Part shown: piece after piece, positions 1-8,226 of the stretch | Layout: each line of letters starts with the position of its first letter | How positions within the stretch are numbered: the stretch's first letter is position 1 | NCBI GenBank assembly: GCA_963705385.1 | Contig: OY970075.1 | Coordinates: 496,001 to 560,000 of the forward strand | Direction: 5' to 3' | Length of the DNA stretch: 64,000 nt | DNA from: MFD02979-c5 sp963705385 | GTDB lineage: Bacteria; Bacteroidota; Bacteroidia; Cytophagales; Amoebophilaceae | The notes under the pieces: generated by a model | What the model saw: only the letters and a program-made list of their open reading frames with translations | Database searches by the model: none | What the model was told of the DNA's origin: nothing | Translations under genes and position numbers: made by a program

Positions 1-401
1 TTTTGCCTAGCATTATATGGATTTTGTTGAGTATTGGTCCTGATGTGCGGTTTTATAGGACAGTCATGCTGGATGAGATGCATCAAGATTACGTCCGCAC
101 AGCCAAAGCCAAAGGACTTTCCAATAGAGTCATCCTTTTTAAACATGTATTGAAAAATGCCATGATCCCTATTATTACCAATCTTGTCATCCAGCTTCCC
201 GCGCTGATGCTAGGTGCCTTGTTACTGGAAAGTTTTTTTGGTATTCCTGGGTTAGGTGACATTACCCTACAAGCCATTAACAACTCAGACTTCCCTGTGA
301 TCAAGGCAATGACTATCCTTTCTTCTGTTCTGTATATTATTTTTAATGTAATTACTGACGTGCTCTACACCCTTGTAGACCCACGTATGAAACTAAAATA
401 G
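1..401 (+). CDS. dppB: Dipeptide/oligopeptide ABC transporter permease, DppB/OppB-like (5' end outside window)
   Basis: This is the C-terminal about 133 residues of an inner-membrane permease that forms half of the channel of a peptide ABC importer. The visible part carries the cytoplasmic EAA-type coupling loop (DYVRTAKAKGLS, then a PI-rich stretch) that docks on the ATPases. Hydrophobic segments follow, and the ending VDPRMKLK is typical of DppB/GsiC-type permeases. The gene runs off the left edge of the window, so the start is unseen. It lies 20 bp before dppC and is clearly the first visible gene of a dppBCDF operon. The family call is firm; whether the substrate is dipeptide or oligopeptide cannot be told from the permease. 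Confidence 0.93.
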   Translation, partial: LPSIIWILLSIGPDVRFYRTVMLDEMHQDYVRTAKAKGLSNRVILFKHVLKNAMIPIITNLVIQLPALMLGALLLESFFGIPGLGDITLQAINNSDFPVIKAMTILSSVLYIIFNVITDVLYTLVDPRMKLK

Positions 402-421
402 GGCTTACACTTAAATGTACG

Positions 422-1282
422 ATGACACATATAGCTACTAAAGCTCTTTGGGTAGATATACTGCGCCGCATGCTTCAAAAAAAGCTGAGTGTTGCTGCTT
501 TGCTCGTAGTCTTCCTATACGTCGCTGTGGCTTTACTAGCACACTGGGGTTGGGTTGCTAGCGACTGGAATGCAGAAGTAGGAAGTTCTTACGAAGCACC
601 TAGTATGCAACATTGGTTTGGCACAGACATCTTTGGGAGAAGTGTCTTCAAAAAGGTAATGAAAGGTACAGAAATAGCGATGAGCGTTGGGTTTGTGGTA
701 GGCATCATTGCCATCACCATAGGGGTAGCATTAGGAGCGCTAGCAGGTTACTTTGGAGGGGTGGTGGATGAATGTATCGTATGGTTGTATAGCACATTGG
801 CCTCTATTCCTAACATCATGCTGCTCATCGCCTTTACCTTTATTCTAGGCAAAGGGATTCTTTCTGTTTACATCGCCCTGGGCATGACCAATTGGGTAGA
901 GCTATGCCGCTTTATTAGAGGAGAAGTAAAGCGACACAAAGAAAGAGAGTATGTACAAGCTGCTGCTGCCATTGGTGCTAGCCACTTGCGCAAGCTATGC
1001 GTACACATCCTTCCTAATGTCTTACATATTGTCATTACCAGCTTCTCTCTCATTTTTCAGTTTGCTATCAAATCAGAAGTCATCCTCTCTTACCTAGGCC
1101 TAGGGGTCCAAAATGCTCCTAGCTGGGGTTTGATGATCAGCGATGCTAGAGTAGAACTGACGCGAGGCATCTGGTGGCAGCTTGCTTTTGCTACCCTGGC
1201 CATGTTCCTCATTGTGCTGGCCTTTAACATTTTGAGTGATGCCTTAAGAGACGCCCTAGACCCTAAGTTAAAAGGAAGATAA
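422..1282 (+). CDS. dppC: Dipeptide/oligopeptide ABC transporter permease, DppC/OppC-like
   Basis: This is the second inner-membrane permease of the peptide importer (286 residues, normal for DppC). The N-terminal membrane anchor at about residues 20-45 is followed by the periplasmic signature HWFGTDIFGRSVF. Five further hydrophobic segments follow, with the EAA coupling loop REYVQAAAAIGASHLRK at about residues 178-195. The C-terminus has the typical LRDALDPKLKGR ending. It sits between dppB and dppD with a 3-bp gap to dppD, so it is co-transcribed. For a host-dependent bacterium such a transporter would import host peptides as an amino-acid source; that role is inferred from the lifestyle, not from the sequence. 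Confidence 0.95.
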   Translation: MTHIATKALWVDILRRMLQKKLSVAALLVVFLYVAVALLAHWGWVASDWNAEVGSSYEAPSMQHWFGTDIFGRSVFKKVMKGTEIAMSVGFVVGIIAITIGVALGALAGYFGGVVDECIVWLYSTLASIPNIMLLIAFTFILGKGILSVYIALGMTNWVELCRFIRGEVKRHKEREYVQAAAAIGASHLRKLCVHILPNVLHIVITSFSLIFQFAIKSEVILSYLGLGVQNAPSWGLMISDARVELTRGIWWQLAFATLAMFLIVLAFNILSDALRDALDPKLKGR

Positions 1283-1285
1283 AGC

Positions 1286-2287
1286 ATGGCTGAAAAAATT
1301 CTTGAAGTAAAGCATCTAGTTACCAAGTTCAAGACAGAGACAGGGAATGTCAATGCCGTGGACGGGGTTTCCTTTGATGTCTATAAAGGAAAGTCACTAG
1401 GCATTGTTGGAGAATCTGGCTCTGGCAAGTCCACAATTGCCTTATCGATCATGCGGCTTATTGCTCCTGCTACAGGCGTGGTAGCGCAAGGAGAAATTTT
1501 GTTACAAGGCCAAGACATCTTGAAGTTGTCAGAGCGTGACATGCGAAGCGTACGAGGCAATAAGGTTTCTATGATCTTTCAGGAGCCCATGACCTCGCTG
1601 AACCCAGTATTTACTATTGGTAACCAAATCAGGGAAACCTTGCTGCTACACCAGAGCATGAGTCCCAAGGAAGCGCAGAACAGGTGTATGGAACTATTGA
1701 ATTTAGTAGGTATTCCCGCACCTAAAAAGCGAGTAGATGAATACCCTCACCAGCTTTCTGGGGGTATGCGGCAGCGGGTCATGATTGCTATGGCTTTAGC
1801 CTGCCAACCTGCTGTTTTGATTGCTGACGAACCTACTACAGCTTTGGACGTAACCATTCAAGCACAAATCCTTGATTTGATGCGCGCGTTGCAAGAGGAG
1901 ATTGACATGGGAATTATCTTGATTACGCATGATTTGGGTGTAGTAGCAGAGATGTGTGATGAAGTGGCAGTCATGTATTGTGGTAAAATTGTTGAGCAAA
2001 CTGAGGTACAGAGGTTATTCAGCTACCCTGCCCACCCTTATACCCAGGGCCTCATCACCTCCATTCCCTCTTTAGAACCAGAAGATCAACAAAAAAGGTT
2101 GGCAACCATCCAAGGAGTGGTCCCCTCTTTTTCGCAGCTTCCTCTTGGATGTAATTTCCAAGACCGCTGTCATTGGGCAGATGACCTTTGCAGAGGCCAG
2201 CAAGGAGATCCTGAGCTAAAAGAAGTGGCCTCAAAACACCTGGCAGCTTGTTTCCATCCACTTCATGGCGCATACCAGAATGACTGA
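1286..2287 (+). CDS. dppD: Peptide ABC transporter ATP-binding protein, DppD/OppD-like
   Basis: This is one of the two cytoplasmic ATPases that energise the peptide importer (333 residues). Walker A is GESGSGKST at about residue 43, the Q-loop is FQEPMTSLNP, the ABC signature is LSGGMRQRV, Walker B is ALACQPAVLIADEPTTALD, and the H-loop is ITHDLGVV. The C-terminal oligopeptide-type extension (oligo_HPY, YPAHPYTQGL) includes the cysteines of the iron-sulfur-like CxxxxxxC motif (GCNFQDRC). Its 3' end overlaps the start of dppF, the usual translational coupling of this pair. Confidence 0.95.
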   Translation: MAEKILEVKHLVTKFKTETGNVNAVDGVSFDVYKGKSLGIVGESGSGKSTIALSIMRLIAPATGVVAQGEILLQGQDILKLSERDMRSVRGNKVSMIFQEPMTSLNPVFTIGNQIRETLLLHQSMSPKEAQNRCMELLNLVGIPAPKKRVDEYPHQLSGGMRQRVMIAMALACQPAVLIADEPTTALDVTIQAQILDLMRALQEEIDMGIILITHDLGVVAEMCDEVAVMYCGKIVEQTEVQRLFSYPAHPYTQGLITSIPSLEPEDQQKRLATIQGVVPSFSQLPLGCNFQDRCHWADDLCRGQQGDPELKEVASKHLAACFHPLHGAYQND

Positions 2288-3287
2288 GCAAATGGCACCA
2301 ACAAGCAATGAATATCTTTTGGAAGTCAATCACCTTTCCAAGTATTTCCCTATCCGAGGCGGAATCTTGGGCAGGCAAGTGGGCAAAGTGCGCGCTGTTG
2401 ATAACGTAAGCTTTAAAATAAAAAAAGGAGAAACCCTAGGACTGGTAGGTGAGTCAGGATGTGGTAAGTCTACCTTGGGTAGAGCCATTTTGCGTCTCAT
2501 TGAGCCAAGCAGGGGCCAAATCATTTTTGAAGGAACAGACATCACCCAGCTGAACGCCAAAGACATGCGTGCTATGCGTCGCAAAATGCAGATCATCTTT
2601 CAGGATCCGTATGCTTCGTTAAATCCTAGGATGACGATCAGTGCTATTTTAGAAGAACCCCTTAAAGTTCATCAACTCTATGCTACTGCAGCAGAAAGAA
2701 AGCAGCGCCTGTATGAGCTTTTAAACTATGTCCAACTATCCAAAGAAGCGCTTTACAAATACCCTCACGAATTCTCTGGAGGTCAAAGGCAAAGAATATG
2801 TATTGCTAGGGCACTAGCTGTCAACCCTCAGTTTATTGTGTGTGACGAATCTGTTTCTGCCCTTGATGTCTCTATCCAAGCCCAGGTAATTAACTTACTG
2901 ATGGACCTACAAAAGGAGTTGGGGCTTACCTACCTTTTTATCGCCCATGACCTTAAGGTTGTCGAGTTTATTTCCCACCGCATGGCTGTCATGTATTTAG
3001 GAAAAATTGTTGAACTGGCGCCAGCAGCGATAATCTGTCAACTTCCCCAGCATCCTTATACCAAGGCGCTACTTTCTGCTATTCCCATACCTGACCCCGC
3101 CTACAAAAAAGAGCGCATCATCCTGCAAGGCGACGTACCTAGCCCTATTTCTCCACCTACAGGCTGCCACTTCCATCCACGCTGCTGGAGAGCTACCACG
3201 CAGTGCCGAGAAATATACCCACCAGTAGAACAACTTGGGGAAGCGCATTTCTTCCGCTGCTATCACCCTATGGGTAAAGAGCAGTGA
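2280..3287 (+). CDS. dppF: Peptide ABC transporter ATP-binding protein, DppF/OppF-like
   Basis: This is the second ATPase of the importer. Walker A is GESGCGKSTLG, the Q-loop is FQDPYASLNPRM, the signature is FSGGQRQRICIARAL, Walker B is FIVCDESVSALD, and the H-loop is IAHDLKVV. The C-terminal oligo_HPY region (PQHPYTKALLSAIP) contains the GCHFHPRC cysteine motif. The start is placed at the ATG at 2280, which overlaps the dppD stop; an in-frame ATG at 2265 is an alternative. It closes the operon, and no periplasmic binding protein gene follows directly. About 430 bp without an intact gene follow. Confidence 0.95.
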   Translation: MTEQMAPTSNEYLLEVNHLSKYFPIRGGILGRQVGKVRAVDNVSFKIKKGETLGLVGESGCGKSTLGRAILRLIEPSRGQIIFEGTDITQLNAKDMRAMRRKMQIIFQDPYASLNPRMTISAILEEPLKVHQLYATAAERKQRLYELLNYVQLSKEALYKYPHEFSGGQRQRICIARALAVNPQFIVCDESVSALDVSIQAQVINLLMDLQKELGLTYLFIAHDLKVVEFISHRMAVMYLGKIVELAPAAIICQLPQHPYTKALLSAIPIPDPAYKKERIILQGDVPSPISPPTGCHFHPRCWRATTQCREIYPPVEQLGEAHFFRCYHPMGKEQ

Positions 3288-3466
3288 TTTTTTCTTCAAC
3301 CCTTAACTCCCGCAAGGATCCTTAAAAGCTTTACGAAAACTCTTTTGCCGGAAAATATTCCATGTATTTTTACTGGTTGAACCCAAAGGCCATCTTAGTC
3401 CATAGCTTCAAGCTGTGCTCCTTCAGCTTCTAGATTTAACTTTTTCCTACAGCTCTGCAGCAATAG

Positions 3467-3673
3467 GCTGAAAAGCAGTATCGTGGCTATAAATCTTTGA
3501 CACTGACTATACATGAGTATCACTATTTACGACAAGAAGGCATGGAGACCAAGGCGTTGGACATCGTCAAGCACCTACTTTCCAATCTACACTTGTATAT
3601 GAAGGCCGTGCAGCAAGCCACCGACTTGAGCCAAGAAGAGCTCCGGAAGTTGAAAGAAGAGGGGAAGGAGTAG
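3467..3673 (+). pseudogene. C-terminal remnant of an Rpn-type (PD-(D/E)XK) putative transposase/nuclease
   Basis: An open frame of 68 codons ends in METKALDIVKHLLSN, then LHLYMKAVQQATDLS and QEELRKLKEEG. This looks like the C-terminal tail of recombination-promoting nuclease/putative transposase (Rpn, PDDEXK_2) proteins, where a helix with a KAL.IAK.LL pattern is followed by TGLS.EEI.KLK. The catalytic N-terminal domain is absent and a stop precedes the frame, so this would be a relic. The rest of 3288-3715 shows no recognisable gene. The assignment rests on a short motif read by eye and could be wrong. Confidence 0.4.
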
Positions 3674-3715
3674 TCATTACTTTCTTTTTCCTGTCGCTAG
3701 TTAATTTTCTCTGTG

Positions 3716-3935
3716 CTATAGTTCTGCCTTTCTGCCCAATACCTTCATACTCCTTTCTTGAAGTTCCTTAGCTGCTTCGTGTAGTCCTAGCCGTTGGGCC
3801 TGAGGCACAAAGAACTGTAGGGTCTCCTTGGCAGAGCATTCTTGGCTTGCATAGGATTTTCCTTTGATCGTACGCATGTTGTGCAGCTTATCGGCTAGCT
3901 TCACACACATTGCTCTGTCATCTTCTAACTCTATA
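3716..3935 (-). pseudogene. C-terminal remnant of a SpoT-like HD (alarmone hydrolase) domain
   Basis: About 70 codons remain, containing DDRAMCVKLADKLHNMRTI followed by a helix-rich tail (ETLQFFVPQAQRLGL). The same motif and tail occur at the C-terminus of the intact symporter-HD fusion at 24330-27782 (KLADRIHNMRTI, then SLQFFIPLAKQLGL). The fragment is cut at its upstream side by the inverted repeat of the IS5-family element at 3935, so the catalytic HD dyad part is gone. It is the tail of a second, dead copy of this hydrolase family, and ends with a normal stop at 3716. Confidence 0.8.
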
Positions 3936-4783
3936 TAGTGTCGTCAAGAGATGTTTAACCATAGAGCAAGGCACCTAATGTGGACTGCAGCTAGGAATGA
4001 GGCAGCATTTTTAGCATACCGAGTCACTATACCCCGCCATCTTTTAAGTTGTAGTATTGTATTTTCTATTCGGTGTCTCAGCCTATACTTCCCTTTATCA
4101 TATACGCGTTTCTCCTTTCTATTCTTTCTCCCTGGAATAAGTACTCTCATCCCTTGACCCTTCGCTTGCTTGATCAGCTTAGTAGTATCATACCCACGAT
4201 CGGCCAGCAGATATTTTGCTTTGAATCCTTCTATTAGCTTGCTAGCCTGCTTACAATCAGCTTGGGGACCCCTCGTAATAAACGCTCTGAGCGGCATACC
4301 ATCCGCATCCACGGCCAGATGTAATTTCGTATTGACCCCCCTTTTGTGCGGCCCATCTCTTGGTTACCTCCTTTGGCTCCTGCTGCCTGAGGATGAACTT
4401 TGCTGTGAGTGGCATCAATCATCAACCACTCAAAATCTGGTTTGTCTATGAGCTTTTCCAATAAGCTCTCCCATACTCCTTTATCTCGCCAGCGACAGAA
4501 GCGTCTATGGGTATTTTTCCAATCTCCATAATCAGCAGGCAAATCACGCCAGGGGGCTCCTGTACGTAGGATCCAGAACACGGCGTTGATAAAACCACGA
4601 TTGTCTTTGGCTTTTCCTCCCCAGAAACCCTTGCGACCAGGAAGGTGTGCTTCTAACAAATCCCAAGTTTGATCTGAAATATCGTGTCGGTGAAAGGATG
4701 GATTCATAAGCATGTCTTTGCTAAAGAGTTTAGAATACAAATCCTCGCAATATAACAAATATCCTATCTTATGACGACACTAT
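3935..4783 (-). mobile_element. IS5-family insertion sequence (IS427-like group), complete
   Basis: A roughly 850-bp element is bounded by a perfect 12-bp inverted repeat: ATAGTGTCGTCA at 3935-3946 and TGACGACACTAT at 4772-4783. It contains one transposase gene read through a -1 frameshift. The exact ends are uncertain by 1-3 bp, because a TA duplication, usual for this group, could be counted in or out of the repeat. Its left end cuts the HD-domain remnant. Its right end abuts the target duplication of the next element (IS481 type, from 4789), so the two insertions lie side by side. Confidence 0.88.
3944..4707 (-). CDS. IS5-family DDE transposase, made by -1 programmed frameshift
   Basis: Two overlapping frames give a complete IS5-type transposase of about 254 residues. 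The first frame starts MNPSFHRHDISDQTWDLL and contains the first catalytic Asp (LMIDATHSKVH). The second frame contains LLADRGYDT (second Asp) and RHRIENTILQLKRWRGI (catalytic Glu). They join at the slippery string AAAAGGGGGG (minus strand, 4345-4336). Slipping back one base yields KGGVNTKLHLAVDADGM, the expected family sequence, whereas the zero frame reads into SIRNYIW. The stop codon lies inside the terminal inverted repeat. All three acidic residues are intact, so the element may be active. The -1 shift is inferred from the sequence. Confidence 0.85.
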
Positions 4784-4788
4784 CTAGG

Positions 4789-5796
4789 TGTTTAGTCCCA
4801 GAGAATTATGGTATATTGAGTAAAGATAATAATACATGGAGAAAAAGCTTATGGGACAAGTATTACATGCTAATGCCAGAACAACGCAGGCAATCCGTAG
4901 AGAGATACGTAATTGTAAAGAGAGCTTAGTTAAAGCTGCTAAACGATTTAATGTTAATCCTAAAACCATATCTAAATGGAAAAAAAGGGAAGATCCCCAA
5001 GATCTTCCTATGGGGCCTAAGAAGATAAAGTCTACAGTACTATCAGAGGCTCAAGAACAAGCAATAGTGGCATTTAGGAAGATGACACTATTACCCCTTG
5101 ATGATGTGCTATACAGTCTCCAGGAGATAATACCTCATTTGACTAGATCCTCTTTACACAGATGCCTTAAGAGACATGGTTGTTCTGTTCTTCCTAAAAA
5201 ACAAGCTATAGCTACTCAGAAAAAGAAATTCAAACAATATCCTATCGGCTATTTCCATGTTGATATTACGGAACTTAGCACTGCACAAGGTAAGCTTTAT
5301 CTCTACGTTGGTATAGATAGAACCTCTAAGTTTGCTTATGCAGAGCTCCACGAGCGTCAAACCAAGTTGATTGCAGCAGCATTTTTGGGTGAGTTAATCC
5401 AGGTAGTGCCATACAAAATTCACAAGGTGCTCACCGATAATGGGATTCAATTCACAAACCATGAGCATCATAAAAATGCTTTTGCACACATATTTGAACG
5501 CACGTGCAAAGAACATATTATAGAGCACAGAAAGACTAAAGTAAAGCATCCATGGACTAATGGACAAGTAGAACGCATGAACAGAGGGTTAAAAGAAGCT
5601 ACGGTAAATACGTTTACCTATGCAAGTCATCTACAACTCAAAGAACACCTTCATGCTTATCTGATGGCTTATAACTTTGCCAAGCGGCTGAAGAGCCTAA
5701 AGGGCAAAACCCCGTGGCAATTTATTATTAATGAATGGAGGACGCATCCGGAATATTTTAATATTAATCCAAACCACTTCTTTCCGGGACTAAACA
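4789..5796 (+). mobile_element. IS481-family insertion sequence with perfect 6-bp target duplication
   Basis: A 1008-bp element has TGT...ACA ends: an 11-bp perfect inverted repeat, TGTTTAGTCCC at 4789-4799 and GGGACTAAACA at 5786-5796. It is flanked on both sides by the direct repeat TCTAGG (4783-4788 and 5797-5802). A CTAG-centred target duplication is characteristic of IS481 elements. The perfect duplication and the open transposase frame mean the insertion is recent and the copy is complete. Confidence 0.95.
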
Positions 5797-5801
5797 TCTA
5801 G
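4836..5801 (+). CDS. IS481-family transposase
   Basis: This is a 321-residue DDE recombinase that cuts and joins the ends of its own element. The N-terminal helix-turn-helix (about residues 25-60, VKAAKRFNVNPKTISKWKK) binds the ends. The rve integrase core has Asp in GYFHVDITELS, Asp in VLTDNGIQFTN, and Glu in NGQVERMNRGLKEA. The length is normal for the compact IS481 subgroup. An alternative start five codons in (MGQVLHANARTT) matches the usual family N-terminus. The last sense codon is completed by, and the TAG stop lies wholly in, the duplicated target site downstream of the inverted repeat, so the stop is supplied by the CTAG target. Confidence 0.95.
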   Translation: MEKKLMGQVLHANARTTQAIRREIRNCKESLVKAAKRFNVNPKTISKWKKREDPQDLPMGPKKIKSTVLSEAQEQAIVAFRKMTLLPLDDVLYSLQEIIPHLTRSSLHRCLKRHGCSVLPKKQAIATQKKKFKQYPIGYFHVDITELSTAQGKLYLYVGIDRTSKFAYAELHERQTKLIAAAFLGELIQVVPYKIHKVLTDNGIQFTNHEHHKNAFAHIFERTCKEHIIEHRKTKVKHPWTNGQVERMNRGLKEATVNTFTYASHLQLKEHLHAYLMAYNFAKRLKSLKGKTPWQFIINEWRTHPEYFNINPNHFFPGLNI

Positions 5802-5888
5802 GGTAGAGCGCTAGGAAGAAGCCCTTGTTTAGAAACTAAAAAATACACCCTAAATATATATATACCGTTTTTGCCAAGCTATTGCAAA

Positions 5889-5904
5889 GGTATGCTAATT
5901 TAAG
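5889..5904 (+). promoter_or_regulatory. Putative promoter -7 region of the TPR/binding-protein gene
   Basis: GGTATGCTAATTTAAG lies about 45 bp upstream of the start at 5943, with a TTTTTG string some 20 bp further upstream. The 9-mer GTATGCTAA recurs at 49801-49809 and, on the minus strand, at 23330 at similar distances from starts. TAATTTAA within it partly matches the Bacteroidota TAnnTTTG -7 element. A promoter role is inferred. Confidence 0.35.
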
Positions 5905-5942
5905 GCCCAACGCCTTTAGGAAAACTCAACAAGCTAGCAACC

Positions 5943-7676
5943 ATGAATACTCGTTTTGTAATTTTGGCCCTTACCTTTTTAAGAATTGCTTATCCATCAC
6001 TGGCACAAACTAGTGATGCGTCATTAAAGCTTTACAAAAAGGCAAAAAAACATTACAACTCTTTAGAATATGAAGCAGCCAAATCTACCCTAAATCCGTT
6101 GATTAGTTTAGAGAAAAAGTCAGCTACTACTCCTTATGCTTTATTTTATTATGCCTTGTCTGCCTATCATAACCAGGAGCCTGAGCTAGCAGCAGCTACT
6201 TTCTCCACCATTATAGAGGCGTTTCCTGATTGGGAACAGATTGATGAGGCACGGTATTGGCTAGGTCAACTAAGCTTTGAGGTAGAAGATTATAGGGCAG
6301 GGCTAGCTTGGCTGTCAAAAATGACAGAAGAAGCGCTAGCAGACTCTGGCTGTGCTATGAAGAGGTACTTCCTAAGCCGCATAGAGAACCTAGAAACGCT
6401 GCAAGCTTTGCTCAAACAATACCCTGAGGATCGGGTAATTTCCCAGGTGCTATTTGACAAAGCCAACCAACAACCATTAATAGAGCGTAATTTTGACCTA
6501 CTTCATGTTTTGGAGCGTGACTTTCACCTTTCTTTAAATGAAGTAGGGCCTTTGCAAAGCATCTCTTCCTTTAAAAAAGACAGTTATAACGTAGCTGTTT
6601 TCTTTCCTTTTTTTGTGGACGAGTTAGACTATGAGGAAGAAAATAATAATCACTTCATCATAGCACTTTATCAGGGTATCCAAGTGGCAGTAGCTTCACT
6701 GGCTAAGCAAGGAATTAAAATCAACCTTTTTGCTTATGATACTAAGAAAGATCCTGTAGTTACTGCTACCTTATTAGAGCAGCAAGAAGTCAAAGGCATG
6801 GATCTCATTATTGGCCCTCTCTATCCTTCCACCCTTCCCTTAGTCTCTTCATTTGCCCAAGTACACCAAGTCAACCTGTTTAATCCACTTTCTGAGAATG
6901 CTGAAGCAGTAGGGGATAACCCCTTTGCTTTTTTATTTAAATCAAGCTTGGAAACACAAGCCAGAAAAGCAGCTGAATTTACCCTACAAAATGCTGAAAA
7001 AGGAATTAACGTAGGTATAGTATATAGTACTTCAAAGGCAGATGTTATTAAAGCCCATACCTACAAGCAATATATTGAACAGCATACTGGCAAGGAGGTT
7101 GCCTTGTTGTTGCCAATTGCTCCAGAAGAAGCCCCTAATTTCTTAAATGCCTTTAGAGAAACAGCAGAGGCTGTTGAGCAAGGAGGAGAAACACCGAGTC
7201 TATTTGGCCTGACCCACATCTACGTGGCCTCTAAAGATGAGCTTGTTGTTGCCAACGTACTTAGTGTTGTAGAAATGATGAACCTCAACCCCTGTATTAT
7301 TGGTGACGAGGCATGGCTCCAGCAGAGCTCCCTTACTTTTGACCAACTACAGCAACTCCAATTGAGGTTTGTAGCTCCTAACCACATTAACTACGATAGA
7401 GAGGGTATTTATAAGTTCAGAAGCGAGTTTTATGACCAGTTTGCACAATACCCTAACCACTATGCTTGCACGGGGTATGAAATGATGCTGTTTTTAGGCC
7501 ACATGCTGGCTGAACATGGAGTCTACTTCCAAAAACATTGGGAAGGACAGCTTTATAAAGGAGCTATTTTTGAAGGGGCTACTTATGGAATACACCACGA
7601 CAACCAGCATGTGCCTATTGTTCAGCTACAAGGCACGACACTCGTGGTCTGTAATCAAGAAATTCTTAACGATTAA
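5943..7676 (+). CDS. TPR plus type-1 periplasmic-binding-fold protein (LpoA-like/ABC substrate-binding-like)
   Basis: This is a predicted exported protein of 577 residues. The signal peptide covers residues 1-21 (MNTRFVILALTFLRIAYPSL, cleavage after AQ). Residues about 25-190 form helical TPR-like repeats (YKKAKKHYNSLEYEAAKSTL, FSTIIEAFPDWEQIDEARYW). Residues about 210-560 form a type-1 periplasmic-binding fold, starting NVAVFFPFFVD and with the typical DLIIGPLYPS segment. TPR followed by this fold is the architecture of LpoA-type penicillin-binding-protein activators. Bacteroidota proteins of this kind are annotated as ABC substrate-binding or LysM-associated proteins. The cell-wall role is therefore possible but not shown. 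It is followed within 10 bp by yidD, suggesting an operon. Confidence 0.75.
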   Translation: MNTRFVILALTFLRIAYPSLAQTSDASLKLYKKAKKHYNSLEYEAAKSTLNPLISLEKKSATTPYALFYYALSAYHNQEPELAAATFSTIIEAFPDWEQIDEARYWLGQLSFEVEDYRAGLAWLSKMTEEALADSGCAMKRYFLSRIENLETLQALLKQYPEDRVISQVLFDKANQQPLIERNFDLLHVLERDFHLSLNEVGPLQSISSFKKDSYNVAVFFPFFVDELDYEEENNNHFIIALYQGIQVAVASLAKQGIKINLFAYDTKKDPVVTATLLEQQEVKGMDLIIGPLYPSTLPLVSSFAQVHQVNLFNPLSENAEAVGDNPFAFLFKSSLETQARKAAEFTLQNAEKGINVGIVYSTSKADVIKAHTYKQYIEQHTGKEVALLLPIAPEEAPNFLNAFRETAEAVEQGGETPSLFGLTHIYVASKDELVVANVLSVVEMMNLNPCIIGDEAWLQQSSLTFDQLQQLQLRFVAPNHINYDREGIYKFRSEFYDQFAQYPNHYACTGYEMMLFLGHMLAEHGVYFQKHWEGQLYKGAIFEGATYGIHHDNQHVPIVQLQGTTLVVCNQEILND

Positions 7677-7685
7677 GTAAGCTTA

Positions 7686-7982
7686 ATGAAGTACAATCCT
7701 AAGCTATTCGGTTTTTCATCAGCTTCTGCACGTACTACCAGTAGGAGTATTTGGCGCTTTTATAACTTTTTATGCACAAGGCTCTTTACCTTGCCTATCT
7801 TAGCCTATCAATACTTGGTTGCACCGCTTGTTGCCAATTGTTGCCGCTTTTACCCCAGCTGCTCTACTTATACCAAAGAGGCCATTGTCCAACACGGTGT
7901 CGTAAAAGGCCTATGGTTGGGTATTAAGCGACTAGCACGTTGCCATCCCTGGGGAAGGAGTGGCTATGATCCAGTTCCTTAA
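7686..7982 (+). CDS. yidD: Membrane protein insertion efficiency factor YidD
   Basis: This is a small YidD family protein (98 residues) that assists YidC/Sec-dependent insertion of inner-membrane proteins. The conserved core is clear: YQYLVAPLVANCCRFYPSCSTY, then TKEAIVQHG, then GIKRLARCHPWGRSGYDPVP, with the conserved cysteines and the RCHPW.GGYDPVP-like ending. An N-terminal extension of about 30 residues precedes the core. It follows the binding-protein gene by 9 bp. The 244 bp after it hold only a 25-codon open frame (8022) that I do not believe is a gene. Confidence 0.95.
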   Translation: MKYNPKLFGFSSASARTTSRSIWRFYNFLCTRLFTLPILAYQYLVAPLVANCCRFYPSCSTYTKEAIVQHGVVKGLWLGIKRLARCHPWGRSGYDPVP

Positions 7983-8226
7983 AGTGGCTGAAGGAGAGGA
8001 CGTTAGCAAAGGAGATCAATAATGACGAAAAAGTTAGAGACCTTTAGGATTAACGTAATGTTGTTAGCTAACTGCCTTGAGCACTGGAAAGCCATGGGTT
8101 AGCAGCAGATTCATCGCAGAGTCAGTTAACTGCGCCAACGCATCTACCGTGCTTCAGTTGACTGCTCTTCCCCTTCTGATTCTGGATATGCTACCCATAG
8201 GTCTGTCGGCTCCTTGCCAATACGCT

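Noticed and set aside
5803..5830. Continuation of the HD-domain remnant on the far side of the two insertion sequences
   Set aside because: Joining the flanks gives a stop within a few codons and no hydrolase sequence, so the rest of that gene was lost rather than displaced.
8022..8100. 25-codon frame with a good AGGAG and ATG after yidD
   Set aside because: Too short, no family resemblance, and ribosome-binding sites are weak predictors in Bacteroidota.
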